The position numbers and the translations under genes are program-made. The notes under the pieces were generated by a model, which saw only the letters and a program-made list of their open reading frames with translations, had not been told where the DNA came from and did not search any database. Shown here piece by piece: positions 32,055 to 42,629 of a DNA stretch of 64,000 nucleotides. Position 1 is the stretch's first letter; each line of letters starts with the position of its first letter. Origin of the DNA: Thinopyrum elongatum (Eukaryota > Streptophyta > Magnoliopsida > Poales > Poaceae); the NCBI GenBank assembly GCA_011799875.1, contig CM022297.1, positions 75,954,488 to 76,018,487 of the forward strand, in the 5' to 3' direction.

Positions 32055-33912
32055 GCCATGCAAAATGTTGCACATGCAGGTATTAGCATAAAGTAGAGCT
32101 TCTACAGTACATGCAAGCTTTAGATATGAAGGACCAAGCAAACTGTTCTGGAAAATATCTAAAGTTACAGAAAAGCATGTATTGGTTAATTAGCACGAAC
32201 ATGAGTAAATCACATAACTAAGTACAATTCAAAATCCTAGCTGCCACAAAATTTGTAAACAGAGAGGGGAGGGGGCGCACCTTGAGCTGCTACTGCTGCT
32301 GGGTGTCATCGTCCTCCTCTCCATGGCTGCATCTGCCACGGTCGCTGCCGCTGCTTAACCTTGTGCTGAATGGAAGAAGATGCTGATGCTGCTGCTACTG
32401 CTTGTCCTTGTGTTGGGACCTTGAGGAGCACTTGGTGTCAGGGGCTGCTTGTCCTCCTCTCCTTTCCTCGTCCGTGGAGGCCGCCTACAGCCCTAGATCG
32501 AATCAATCGAGCAAAGGGGGAAACATGGGAATCAGAGATAGAGTGAAGGAGGGGGTTTGGATCCAGGAAACACAGAGCTCACCATGCCATGACCATCAAT
32601 AGAGGTTAGAGGAGGGAGGCCCTTGCTGCTACACACGAGGCCACAACCAGCCCAACAACATCACCACCATCGGTGCCCTCACCACTGTCCAAGCTTTATT
32701 AAGCTCCCTGCAAATTGCATTTCACATTGAAGAATCAATAAATGGAGTTGCAAAGTGAATATCCTAGGGCATCGAAGTCGAGGAGTTATTGAAGAAATTA
32801 TGTAAATAACACAAACAAAAGAAGAATATATCCTATCTGTTTGTGATGTACATAGCTTATTTCTTTAGCCAACAGAATTTATATAAAAGATCTTTTTGCA
32901 ATACAATTATGTTATGTACATATGAATGACACCCAAGTAATTTGAGATCGAAACAAGTACAACTAGCAATCTAACATGTATAGTGGCACCAGCAAAAGAT
33001 CAAGACACGGAAGAATTTTAGCTTTATATAAGGTTTACAAGAATAGGACCCTGATACAGGATTTAGCTTGTCCAACAATCAACACTGTTAACAAGGTATT
33101 GAAAGTAGCTATGTGCATCAGCCTCACCAAGTCTTATCATGAATTGGTTGCTTTTACAACAGTATTACTGTATTCGGTTGCCAAAACAATGACTCTAAGA
33201 GACTGATATAGTAAGTTCATTGACTGAATCACATGAGATTGACATTCACAAGCTATTTGCATTTTTATTTAGAACTGTGTCACACCATTTACATTACTAG
33301 TTATGTATTGACATACTTATCTAAAAGAACATATATAGAAACATATGAATTTTATTTCTGAATACCAATACAGAAGTACTAAAAAAAGACTAAACATCAG
33401 TAGAAGGTAACAAGAGCTCATTACACAAGTTTTGCTAGCAACTAGGGGACCCTGGTTCCTATACTGACCACATTAATGCAACTTTATGACTGTCAAGTAG
33501 GCCTACAGAATCGATGATGGAGCAGACTCAAACATTACAAACACAACACCAGTACAGGTAAAGCAGACCTACAGAGCAATGGGTGAGCACTAGGAGCCTC
33601 AAGTGCAAACTAACGAGTGCACACACATCTACAGACTAGAGAGCCACACATCTATACAAACCCATAGACCACGGAGCAGAAACAGAGATCCGGATTCTAA
33701 ATCGATAGCTCAAAGCCACCGGATCTACTGCCACCACCACCACTACCGACCTGCTAACCCCAAGCGCGTGGGAGTAGTAATGAATGAATTCATGTGCCTA
33801 GATTTCAAATTCAGAAAGCTTGCAATGTTCAAGCTAAGCTGAGCACCAATCAACACCAAGTTTCAAAGAAAATCTGATGATAAGTTGCACCTAGATTTAA
33901 CAAGGTGCGTAC
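32055..33912. other. CACTA interior, middle part; captured-looking GC-rich piece near 32270-32640
   Basis: Continues from 13816 once the copia-like array is removed. At about 32270-32640 a GC-rich stretch with CTG/GCT-rich runs, then CACACAGAGCTCACC, looks like exon and leader sequence of a captured gene, but no protein is identifiable. The rest is AT-rich with no ORF above 80 codons that carries a motif. Confidence 0.35.
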
Positions 33913-33982
33913 CTCCAAGTGGATGAGCCAGCTCTAAGACCCACTCCCTGAACCTCTCCGCAGATGCTCCCGTTAAAGCATA
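33913..33982 (-). pseudogene. Exon-like fragment with splice signals, origin unknown
   Basis: On the minus strand a 70-bp piece is preceded by TTGCTATGATGCAG and followed by GTACGCACC, good acceptor and donor sites. One frame reads YALTGASAERFREWVLELAH without stops. It lies 170 bp downstream of the VPS15-like exon 2 on the same strand but I cannot match it to VPS15; it may come from a different captured gene. Confidence 0.35.
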
Positions 33983-34152
33983 CTGCATCATAGCAAGCAC
34001 GAAATTTTAGAAAACACACTCCATTCCTGAAAAATTCAGTGAAGCACGAAAAGCAGCAGCAGACTAAGACAGTAGCAGGCAGGCAGCGTTGCAGTAACCC
34101 AAGTAATATAATGTACACTACAGGAGAAACAAACAGCAGAGTGAGGCCTGAC

Positions 34153-34504
34153 CTGGCAGGGCCAGACGTGGGAGCCCTCGAGGCCCTGGAATGCCCTCTA
34201 GATCTGCTCCAGCCTCCGCTCATGGTCCTGCGACGCAACAGACATATCTTCATGCTTGTTACCTTGAGGCCCGGCCACCCAAACCGAAGGGGGAAGTGGA
34301 TGTGGATGCGGCGGTTACCTTGATGTCGAGGGGCTCCGCGGCGCGCTTGAAGTAGACCTTGACGAGGAGGAGGCCCTCATCGTGCTTGCAGAGAACGGAC
34401 TAGAGGAAGCGACCGTGGCTGACGAGGTTGTAGGTGGAGGGCAGGTCGTGCAGGTAGTACTCCGTCGCCGACGCCTGCGTTGTCCGCGCGATCTTGTTCC
34501 CCAT
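34153..34504 (-). pseudogene. VPS15: VPS15-like (PI3-kinase regulatory subunit) first two exons captured in the CACTA element
   Basis: Exon 1 (34504-34319) starts MGNKIARTTQASATEYYLHD, the N-myristoylation start and first residues of plant VPS15, continues LPSTYNLV and CKHDEGLLLVKVYFKR, and stops at a clean donor (AAG then GTAACC). The intron (34318-34228) ends TTGCGTCGCAG. Exon 2 (34227-34153) reads DHERRLEQI, a stop, then RAFQGLEGSHVWPCQ followed by donor GTCAGG; plant VPS15 has the same GSHVWPFQ-type motif. VPS15 is the pseudokinase partner of the VPS34 phosphatidylinositol 3-kinase in autophagy and vacuolar sorting. Only the N-terminal 80-odd codons are here. Exon 1 has a stop (TAG replacing a Lys or Gln-type codon after GRFL) and seems to lack about 6 residues between NLV and GRF. 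It is a dead gene fragment, not the functional locus. Confidence 0.75.
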
Positions 34505-35009
34505 CTCCGCTGCGGCGCCCCTCTGCCTCCCCTAAGAGGGCAGACTCACACACGTCCATCTCCTCGGTGTAGCGGAGGAGGGTGAGTCTGACGAGGACGG
34601 AGGAGGCGTGCGCGCGAGGGGCAGGGAGACGAAGTAGGAGAGCCCACCTACGCTGGTTGCTGGTTCTCCCCCTCGGCGCCCACCTATGCCTTGTCTTCAA
34701 TCATGGGAAAGGGCTTCATCAGCCAGGAGCACAAGGTGGGCGGCGAAATGAATGGGAACACGAACGGGGATTGGGTTTAATTCACCTGCAGGGTCCGCCC
34801 CGCCATCGCGGCGGCGACGCGTCTGGAGGAACCGGTCGCCCTTACCCGAATGAGCACCGAACGGGCGGACCTGGCTGCCGACGAGTGGGTGTAGCCATGT
34901 CGCATAGAGGAAGGTCAGGGAGGAATCAGAGAAGCCGCGAGATGCCAGGCTTGTAAGTCCCTGACGGCAGACTGTAGGGGCCTCATTGGGGTTTGCTCGC
35001 GGCGCTGTC
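34505..35009. other. GC-rich captured-looking sequence in the CACTA element
   Basis: Adjoins the VPS15-like exon 1 on its upstream side; the first part may be VPS15 5' leader or promoter. Short frames on both strands have no motif. It continues at 42102 when the Athila-like element is removed. Confidence 0.35.
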
Positions 35010-36599
35010 TGATACGTCTCCAACGTATCTATAATTTTTGATTGTTCCATGCTATTATATTATCTATTTTGGATGTGTTATATGCATTAATATGCTATTT
35101 TATATTATTTTTGGGACTAACCTATTAACCTAGAGCCTAGTGCCAGTTTCAGTTTTTTCCTTGTTTTTGAGTTTTGCAGAAAAGGAATACCAAACGGAAT
35201 AAAACTTTCGCGATGATTTTTCTTGGACCAGAAGGAAACCAGGAGACTTGTAGATGAAGTCGGAGGAGCCACGAGGCGGCCACAAGGACGGAGGGCGCGC
35301 CCAGGGGGGTAGGGCGCGCCCCCCACCTTTGTGGGCCCCTCGTGCACCTCCTGACCTAATTATTTCGCCTATATATACTCATATATCCCCAAACCAACAG
35401 AGGCATCCACGAAAAGACTTTTCCACCACCGCAACCTTCTGTACCCGTGAGATCCCATCTAGGGACCTTTTCCGGCACCCTGCCGGAGGAGGATTCGATC
35501 ACGGAGGGCTTCTACATCAACCCCATTTCCCTTCCAATGAAGCGTGAGTAGTTTACCACAGACCTACAGGTCCATAGCTAGTAGCTAGATGGCTTCTTCT
35601 CTCTCTTTGATTCTCAATACCATGTTCTCCTCGATGTTCTTGGAGATCTATTCGATGTAATACTTTTTTGCGGTGTGTTTGCCGAGATCCGATGAATTGT
35701 GGATTTATGATCAGCTTATCTATGAATATTATTTGAATCTTCTCTGAATTCTTATATGCATGATTTTGATATCTTTGTAATTCTCTTCGAACTATGGGTT
35801 TGGTTTGGCCTACTAGATTGGTTTTTCTTGCAATGGGAGAAGTGCTTAGCTTTGGGTTCAATCTTGCGGTGTCCTTTCCCAGTGACAGTAGGGGCAGCAC
35901 GGCACGTATTGTATTGTTGCCATCGAGGATAAAAAGATGGGGTTTTCATCATATTGCTTGAGTTAATTCCTCTACATCATGTCATCTTACTTAATGTGTT
36001 ACTCCATTCTTTATGAACTTAATACTCTAGATGCATGCTGGATAGCGGTCGATGTGTGGAGTAATAGTAGTAGATGCAGAATCATTTCGGTCTACTTGAC
36101 ACGGACGTGATGCCTATATTCATGATCATTGCCTTAGATATCATCATAACTTTGCGCTTTTCTATCAATTGCTCGGCAGTAATTTGTTCACCCACCATAT
36201 TATTTTCTATCTTGAGAGAAGCCTCTAGTGAAACCTATGGCCCCAGGTCTATTTTCCATCATATAATCTTCTACTTTTCATCATACAAGTTTCCGATCTA
36301 CTATTTTGCAATCTTTTACTTTCCGATCTATAAAACAAAATTACCAAAAATATTTACTTTATCGTTTATCTATCTCTATCAGATCTCACTTTTGCAAATA
36401 ACCGTGAATGGATTGACAACCCCTTTATCGCGTTGGGTGCAAGTTGTTTGATTGTTTGTGCAGGTATTCGGTGATTTGTGCGTTGTCTCCTATTGGATTG
36501 ATACCTTGGTTCTCAAACTGAGGGAAATACTTATCTCTACTTTGCTGCATCACCCTTTCCTCTTCAAGGGAAAAACCAACGCAAGCTCAAGAAGTAGTA
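35010..36599 (+). repeat. 5' LTR of the Athila-like element
   Basis: 1590 bp. Ends AAGAAGTAGTA where the 3' LTR ends AAGAAGTAGCA, a C-to-T change in the terminal CA. A TATA-type CCTATATATACTCATATA lies at about 35370, a plausible promoter. Confidence 0.92.
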
Positions 36600-36610
36600 G
36601 GAAGAATTTC

Positions 36611-36628
36611 TGGCGCCGTTACCGGGGA
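36611..36628 (+). promoter_or_regulatory. Primer-binding site, tRNA-Asp type
   Basis: TGGCGCCGTTACCGGGGA, 11 bp after the 5' LTR. One base differs from the common form TGGCGCCGTTGCCGGGGA found in Athila-clade elements (from memory). Confidence 0.8.
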
Positions 36629-36867
36629 GATCTACGCCAAGTCAAGATATACCAAGTACCCATCATAAACTCTCATCTCTTGCATTACATTATTTGCCAT
36701 TCGCCTCTCGTTTTCCTCTCCCCCACTTCTAAAATGATTTTTGAAAAGATTTGCCTTTTTATTCGCCCTCTTTTTTGTTTGCCTTTTTCTCGTTTGATCT
36801 TTTGTTTGCTTGTGTGACCATGTGTCTTCTATTTGCTTGCATCTTCGCTTGCTAAAAATCTATTGAT

Positions 36868-37710
36868 ATGGATCCTCATCCACTTGCTAATCTTTTTAAA
36901 GGATCCAATTATGATGAACCAATTGCTAGTGAGTTTTGTGCACTAGATTATCTTTATGAAGTTTTGCTTGAAATTCATGAATCTGAAAATTGTGATGAAG
37001 AAATTTATGAAGTGATTCACGATAGCTCCTTGAATAAAAAGCATGATTGCAATGGTTTTACTATAAATTCTATTGATGTCAACTGTGCTAATAATATGCA
37101 AAACCCTAAGCTTGGGGATGCTAGTTTTGCTAGGTCCACTACTTGTTGCAATGATCATGATTGGGGTGATTTTTCTTATGATCTTGGAAATTTATTTAAG
37201 CCTCATGATGAATATGATATTGATAATAATGCTTTCAATAATATTGAAAGTGGGCTTGGAAGAGTTTCAACTCTAGGTAATAATGATCCCACTACTTTGG
37301 AGTATGATCAATCTCATGAATTTTTTGATAAAAGTGGGTTTGGAGAGGTCATGACTTTAGTTAATGTTAATCCCACTATTTTGGAAGAGTGTCAACTTTG
37401 CATGCATGTGGATCATCTAGATAATATTTTATGTGATAGTTATATTGTTGAATTTAATTATGATCCTACATGTAATTATTATGAGAGAGGAAAATATGGT
37501 CATAGAAATTTTCATGTTACTAAATTACCTCTCGTTATGTTGAGATTGCTATTGTTTCTTTCTTCTTCCTTGCATATGCTAGATCTTGCTTGTCTTGCTA
37601 ATTTGTTTTCCTATAAAATGCCTATGCATAGGAAGTATGTTAGACTTAGATGTGTTTTTCACATGTTTTACGATGCTCTCTTTCTGCCTCAATTCTTTTC
37701 TTTCATATGA
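36868..37710 (+). CDS. 280-codon ORF of a non-autonomous Athila-like element, function unknown
   Basis: Open from ATG (MDPHPLANLFKGSNYDEPIA) to a stop at 37710. The first two thirds are acidic and rich in Asp, Asn, Glu and aromatic residues, with repeated short blocks (for example GFGEVMTLVNVNPTILEE echoing GLGRVSTLGNNDPTTLEY, so an internal duplication at about residues 128-178). The last third is hydrophobic and cysteine-containing with LRLLLFLSSSLHMLDLACLA, a possible membrane segment. There is no zinc knuckle, protease or polymerase motif. It begins 240 bp after the primer-binding site, where gag would be. It may be a decayed gag or a packaging-related protein. A hairpin lies 50 bp downstream of the stop. 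Confidence 0.6.
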   Translation: MDPHPLANLFKGSNYDEPIASEFCALDYLYEVLLEIHESENCDEEIYEVIHDSSLNKKHDCNGFTINSIDVNCANNMQNPKLGDASFARSTTCCNDHDWGDFSYDLGNLFKPHDEYDIDNNAFNNIESGLGRVSTLGNNDPTTLEYDQSHEFFDKSGFGEVMTLVNVNPTILEECQLCMHVDHLDNILCDSYIVEFNYDPTCNYYERGKYGHRNFHVTKLPLVMLRLLLFLSSSLHMLDLACLANLFSYKMPMHRKYVRLRCVFHMFYDALFLPQFFSFI

Positions 37711-37762
37711 GCATCATCAAAATTACCAATGCCTACCTAAGGGCGTTAAACAATAGCGCTTG

Positions 37763-37778
37763 TTGGGAGGCAACCCAA
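37763..37778 (+). promoter_or_regulatory. Short hairpin after the 280-codon ORF
   Basis: TTGGGAGGCAACCCAA folds as a 5-bp stem (TTGGG/CCCAA) with a 6-base loop. The surrounding AGCGCTTGTTGGGAGGCAACCC is a motif I remember from several Triticeae gypsy elements. Its role is unknown. Confidence 0.45.
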
Positions 37779-39615
37779 TTTTATTTTTGTTTTTTGGTTA
37801 TGTTTTGCAATAAATAATTCATATAGCCTCTGGTTAGATGTGGTTTTATGTTTTAATTAGTGTTTGTGCCAAGTAAGACCTTTGGGATGGCTTACGGTGA
37901 TAGTTGATTTGATCTTGCTAAAAAACAGAAACTTTTGTGTCCAGTCTCAGAATTTTAATAATTCACTGGAGCGTTGAGAAACCCTTAATTTTTGATAAGC
38001 GATTTATATACAAATTTCTTATGTTTTCCTAATTTTTCAGAATTGTTGGAGTTACAGAAGTATTAGAACAATTCAGATCTTCGCAGACTGTTCTGTTTTT
38101 GACAGATTCTGTTTCCTTTGTGTTGTTTGCTTATTTTGATGAATCTATGGGTAGTATCGGGGGGTATGAACCATGGAAAAGTTGGAATACAGTAGATATT
38201 ACACCAATATAAATAAATAATGAGTTCACAACAGTACCAAAGTGGTGATTTATTTTCTTATACTAACGGAGCTTATGAGATTTTCTGTTGAGTTTTGTGT
38301 TGTGAAGTTTTCAAGTTTTGGGTAAGGATTTGATGGACTATGGAATAAGGAGTGGCAAGAGCCTAAGCTTGGGGATGCCCAAGGCACCCCAAGGTAATAT
38401 TCAAGGACAACCAAGAGCCTAAGCTTGGGGATGCCCCGGAAGGCATCCCCTCTTTCGTCTTCGTCTATCGGTAACTTTACTTGAGGCTATATTTTTATTC
38501 ACCACATGATTTGTGTTTTGCTTGGAGCGTCTTGTATAATTTGAGTCTTTGCTTTTTAGTTTGTCACAATCATCCTTGCTGTACACACCTTTTGAGAGGG
38601 ACACGCATGAATCGTGATTTATTAGAATACTCTTTGTGCTTCACTTATATCTTTTGAGCTAGGCAATTTTGCTCTAGTGCTTCACTTATATCTTTTTAGA
38701 GCACGGCGGTGGCTTTATTTTGTTGAAATTATTGAACTATCATGCTTCACTTATATTATTTTGAGAGTCTTTAAACAGCATGGTAATTTTCTTTGGTTAT
38801 AAATTTAGTCCTAATATGATAGGCATCCAAGAGGGATATAATAAAAACTTTCATATAAAGTGCATTGAATACTATGAGAAGTTTAATTCCTTATGATTGT
38901 TTTGAGATATAAAGATGGTGATATTAGAGTCATGCTAGTGAGTAATTGTGAATTTAAGAAATACTTGTATTAAGGTTTGTGAGTCCCGTAGCATTCACGT
39001 ATGGTGAACCGTTATGTAACGAAGTTGGAGCATGAGATATTTTTTGATTGTCTTCATTATGAGTAGCGGTCGGGGACGAGCGATGGTCTTTTCCTACCAA
39101 TATATCCCCCTAGGAGCATACGCGTAGTACTTTGTTTCGATGACTAATAGATTTTTCCAATAAGTATGTGAGTTCTTTATGACTAATGTTGAGTCCATGG
39201 ATTATACGCACTCTCACCCTTCCACCATTGCTAGCCTCTCTTGTACCAAGCAACTTTCGTCGGTACCATACACCCACCATATACCTTCCTCAAAATAGCC
39301 ACCATACCTACCTATTATGGCATTTTCATAGCCATTCCGAGATATATTGCCATGCAACTTTCCACCGTTCCGTTTACTATGACACGCATCATCATTGTCA
39401 TATTGCTTTGCATGATCATGTAGTTAACATCGTATTTGTGGCAAAGCCACCGTTCATAATTTTTTCATACATGTCACGCTTGATTCATTGCACATCACGG
39501 TACACCACCGGAGGCATTCATATAGTCATATTTTGTTCTAGTATCGAGTTGTAATTTTTTTGAGTTGTAAGTAAATAGAAGTATGATGATCTTCATTATT
39601 AGAGCATTGTCCCAT

Positions 39616-39716
39616 GTGAGGAAATAAAAAAAGAGGCCAAAGAAGCCAAAGAAAAAAAAGGAAAAACAGAGAAAAAAAGAAGAAAGAAAAGAAAAAGAGA
39701 GAAAAAGAGAGAAGGG
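39616..39716 (+). repeat. Purine-rich tract, about 100 bp
   Basis: Almost uninterrupted A/G sequence (AAAGAAAAAGAGAGAAAAAG and similar) broken by a few GCC triplets. Capable of triplex or slipped structures. Whether it serves as a plus-strand priming site is unknown. Confidence 0.7.
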
Positions 39717-40484
39717 GCAATGTTACTATCCTTTTTCCATACTTGTGCTTCAAAGTAGCACCATGATCTTCATGATAGAGAGTCTCCTATGTTGTCACTT
39801 TCATATACTAGTGGGAATTTTTCATTATAGAACTTGGCTTGTATATTCCAACGATGGGCTTCCTCAAATTTTCCTAGGTCTTCATGAGCAAGCAAGTTGG
39901 ATGCACACCCACTTAGTTTCTTTTTGAGCTTTCATACACTTATAGCTCTAGTGCATCCGTTGCATGGCAATCCCTACTCACTCACATTGATATCTATTGA
40001 TGGGCATCTCCATAGCCCATTGATACGCCTAGTTGATGTGAGACTATCTCCCTCTTTTTGTCTTCTCCGCAACCACCATATTCTATTCCACCTATAGTGC
40101 TATGTCCATGGCTCACGCTCATGTATTGCGTGAAAGTTGAAAAGGTTTGAGAACGTCAAAAGTATGAAACAATTGCTTGGCTTGTCATCGGGGTTGTGCA
40201 TGATTTGAGTATTTTGTGTGATGAAGATGGAGCATAGCCAGACTATATGATTTTGTAGGGATAAGCTTTCTTTGGCCATGTTATTTTGAGAAGACATAAT
40301 TGCCTTGTTAGTATGCTCTAAGTATTATTGTTTTTATGTCAATATTAAAATTTTGTTTTGAATCTTATGGATCTGAACATTCATGCCACCATAAAGAAAA
40401 TTACATGGATAAATATGTTAGGTAGCATTCCACATCAGAAATTCTGTTTTTATCATTTACCTACTAGAGGACGAGCAGGAATTA

Positions 40485-40498
40485 AGCTTGGGGATGCT
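40485..40498 (+). promoter_or_regulatory. Polypurine tract region of the Athila-like element
   Basis: AAGCTTGGGGATGCT directly precedes the 3' LTR start TGATACG at 40499. The purine core GGGGA is the likely plus-strand primer end. Confidence 0.6.
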
Positions 40499-42096
40499 TG
40501 ATACGTCTCCAACGTATCTATAATTTTTATTGTTCCATGCTATTATATTATCTATTTTGGATGTTTTATATGCATTAATATGCTATTTTATATTATTTTT
40601 GGGACTAACCTATTAACCTAGAGCCCAGTGCCAGTTTCTGTTTTTTCCTTTTTTTTGAGTTTCGCAGAAAAGGAATACCAAACGGAGGCCAAACGGAATA
40701 AAACTTTCGTGATGATTTTTCTTGGACTAGAAGGAAACCAGGAGACTTGGAGGTGAAGTCGGAGGAGCCATGAGGCAGCCACAAGGACGGAGGGCGCGCC
40801 CAGGGGGTAGGGCGCGCCCCCCACCCTTGTGGGCCCCTCGTGCACCTCCTGACCTAATTCTTTCGCCTATATATAGTCATATATCCCCAAACCAACAGAG
40901 GCATCCACGAAAAGACTTTTCCACCGCCGCAACCTTCTGTACCTGTGAGATCCCATCTAGGGACCTTTTTCGGCACCCTGCTAGAGGGGGATTCGATCAC
41001 GGAGGGCTTCTACATCAACACCATTGCCCTTCCGATGAAGCGTGAGTAGTTTACCACAGACCTACGGGTCCATAGCTAGTAGCTAGATGGCTTCTTCTCT
41101 CTCTTTGATTCTCAATACCATGTTCTCCTCGATGTTCTTGGAGATCTATTCGATGTAATACTTTTTTGCGGTGTGTTTGCCGAGATCCGATGAATTGTGG
41201 ATTTATGATCAGCTTATCTATGAATATTATTTGAGTCTTCTCTGAATTCTTATATGCATGATTTGATATCTTTGTAATTCTCTTCGAACTATCGGTTTGG
41301 TTTGGCCAACTAGATTGGTTTTTCTTGCAATGGGAGAAGTGCTTAGCTTTGGGTTCAATCTTGCGGTGTCCTTTCCCAGTGACAGTAGGGGTAGGAAGGC
41401 ACATATTGTATTGTTGCCATCGAGGATAAAAAGATGGGGTTTTCATCATATTGCTTGAGTTAATTCCTCTACATCATGTCATCTTACTTAATGCGTTACT
41501 CCGTTCTTTATGAACTTAATACTCTAGATGCATGCTGGACAGCGGTCGATGTGTGGAGTAATAGTAGTAGATGCAGAATCGTTTCAGTCTACTTGACACG
41601 GACGTGATGCCTATATTCATGATCATTGCCTTAGATATCGTCATAACTTTGCGCTTTTCTATCAATTGCTCGGCAGTAATGTGTTCACCCACCGTATTAT
41701 TTTCTATCTTGAGAGAAGCCTCTAATGAAACCTATGGCCCCGGGTCTATTTTCCATCATATAATCTTCTACTTTTCATCATACAAGTTTCCGATCTACTA
41801 TTTTGCAATCTTTTACTTTTCGATCTATAAAACAAAAATACCAAAAATATTTACTTTATCGTTTATCTATCTCTATCAGATCTCACTTTTGCAAATAACC
41901 GTGAATGGATTGACAACCCCTTTATAGCATTGGGTGCAAGTTGTTTGATTGTTTGTGCAGGTATTCGGTGATTTGTGCGTTGTCTCCTACTGGATTGATA
42001 CCTTGGTTCTCAAACTGAGGGAAATACTTATCTCTACTTTGCTGCATCACCCTTTCCTCTTCAAGGGAAAAACCAACGCAAGCTCAAGAAGTAGCA
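40499..42096 (+). repeat. 3' LTR of the Athila-like element
   Basis: 1598 bp, about 97% similar by eye to 35010-36599. It differs by substitutions and small indels, such as an extra AGGCCAAACGG near 40687. Ends CA at 42096 and is followed by CTGTC. Confidence 0.92.
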
Positions 42097-42101
42097 CTGT
42101 C

Positions 42102-42629
42102 TCAGGGTCGAGATTGAGAGAGGATGTCCGCGGTGGAGGAGCTAGGGACTGGTATGGCGGCGGATTTGGCTCGGGATGGGAGGCGGTGAGCGGTGAGACC
42201 GAGGGTGGATCTAGAGAGCACGTGAAGTAGGCGCGATGGTGGCGGAGGTAGGGGGCCTCGAATCTGTACTACACGCCAGCGAGGGATGCGGGAACTGGCC
42301 GAAATCGGGGCGGGAGAGGGCTGGGGCGGCGGCTATGGGTGGTAGGCAGTGCAGTCGTGGGGATAGGGCAGGGTGGCGGTGATAAGGGAGGAGTGGAGTG
42401 CGAGAGAGGTAGAAAGGGGTTTACTGCGGTGGGTTGGATCGATGGACGAATGGATGGATGGATGTTTGCCATGTCATCGATCCATGCCACAGCTGATTCC
42501 ACCAATCAGAATTAAGCTTATGTAGTATTGTTTTTTCTTTTGTTTCTCTTATATTTTTTACCCTCTTATTATTCCAGATAAACATTCAACATATTACCCT
42601 TTTATAGCTTGTTAAAATAATCCAATATT
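42102..42629. other. CACTA interior after the Athila-like element; GC-rich then AT-rich
   Basis: The GC-rich part (to about 42500) looks like the start of a captured gene on the minus strand, but no protein is identifiable. An ATGG microsatellite lies at about 42446-42465. From 42500 on it is AT-rich. Confidence 0.35.

Larger units (their letters stand above)
37779..40498 (+). other. Non-coding 3' internal region of the Athila-like element
   Basis: About 2.7 kb with no convincing ORF. It carries AAGCTTGGGGATGC motifs at about 38367 and 38423 and again next to the 3' LTR (about 40486), and a purine-rich tract at 39616-39716. Short frames here (for example 39186-39554) have no recognisable domain. 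Confidence 0.5.
35010..42096 (+). mobile_element. Non-autonomous Athila-type gypsy retrotransposon (Sabrina/WHAM-like)
   Basis: LTRs 35010-36599 and 40499-42096 start TGATACGTCTCCAACGTATC and end AAGAAGTA(G)CA; the 5-bp target duplication is CTGTC (35005-35009 and 42097-42101). The primer-binding site TGGCGCCGTTACCGGGGA (36611) is of the tRNA-Asp type I associate with Athila-clade elements. The 3.9-kb internal region has one ORF of 280 codons (36868-37710) of unknown function and no protease, reverse transcriptase or integrase, so it depends on a helper. The name Sabrina/WHAM-like is from memory of the LTR start and needs a library search. Confidence 0.9.
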
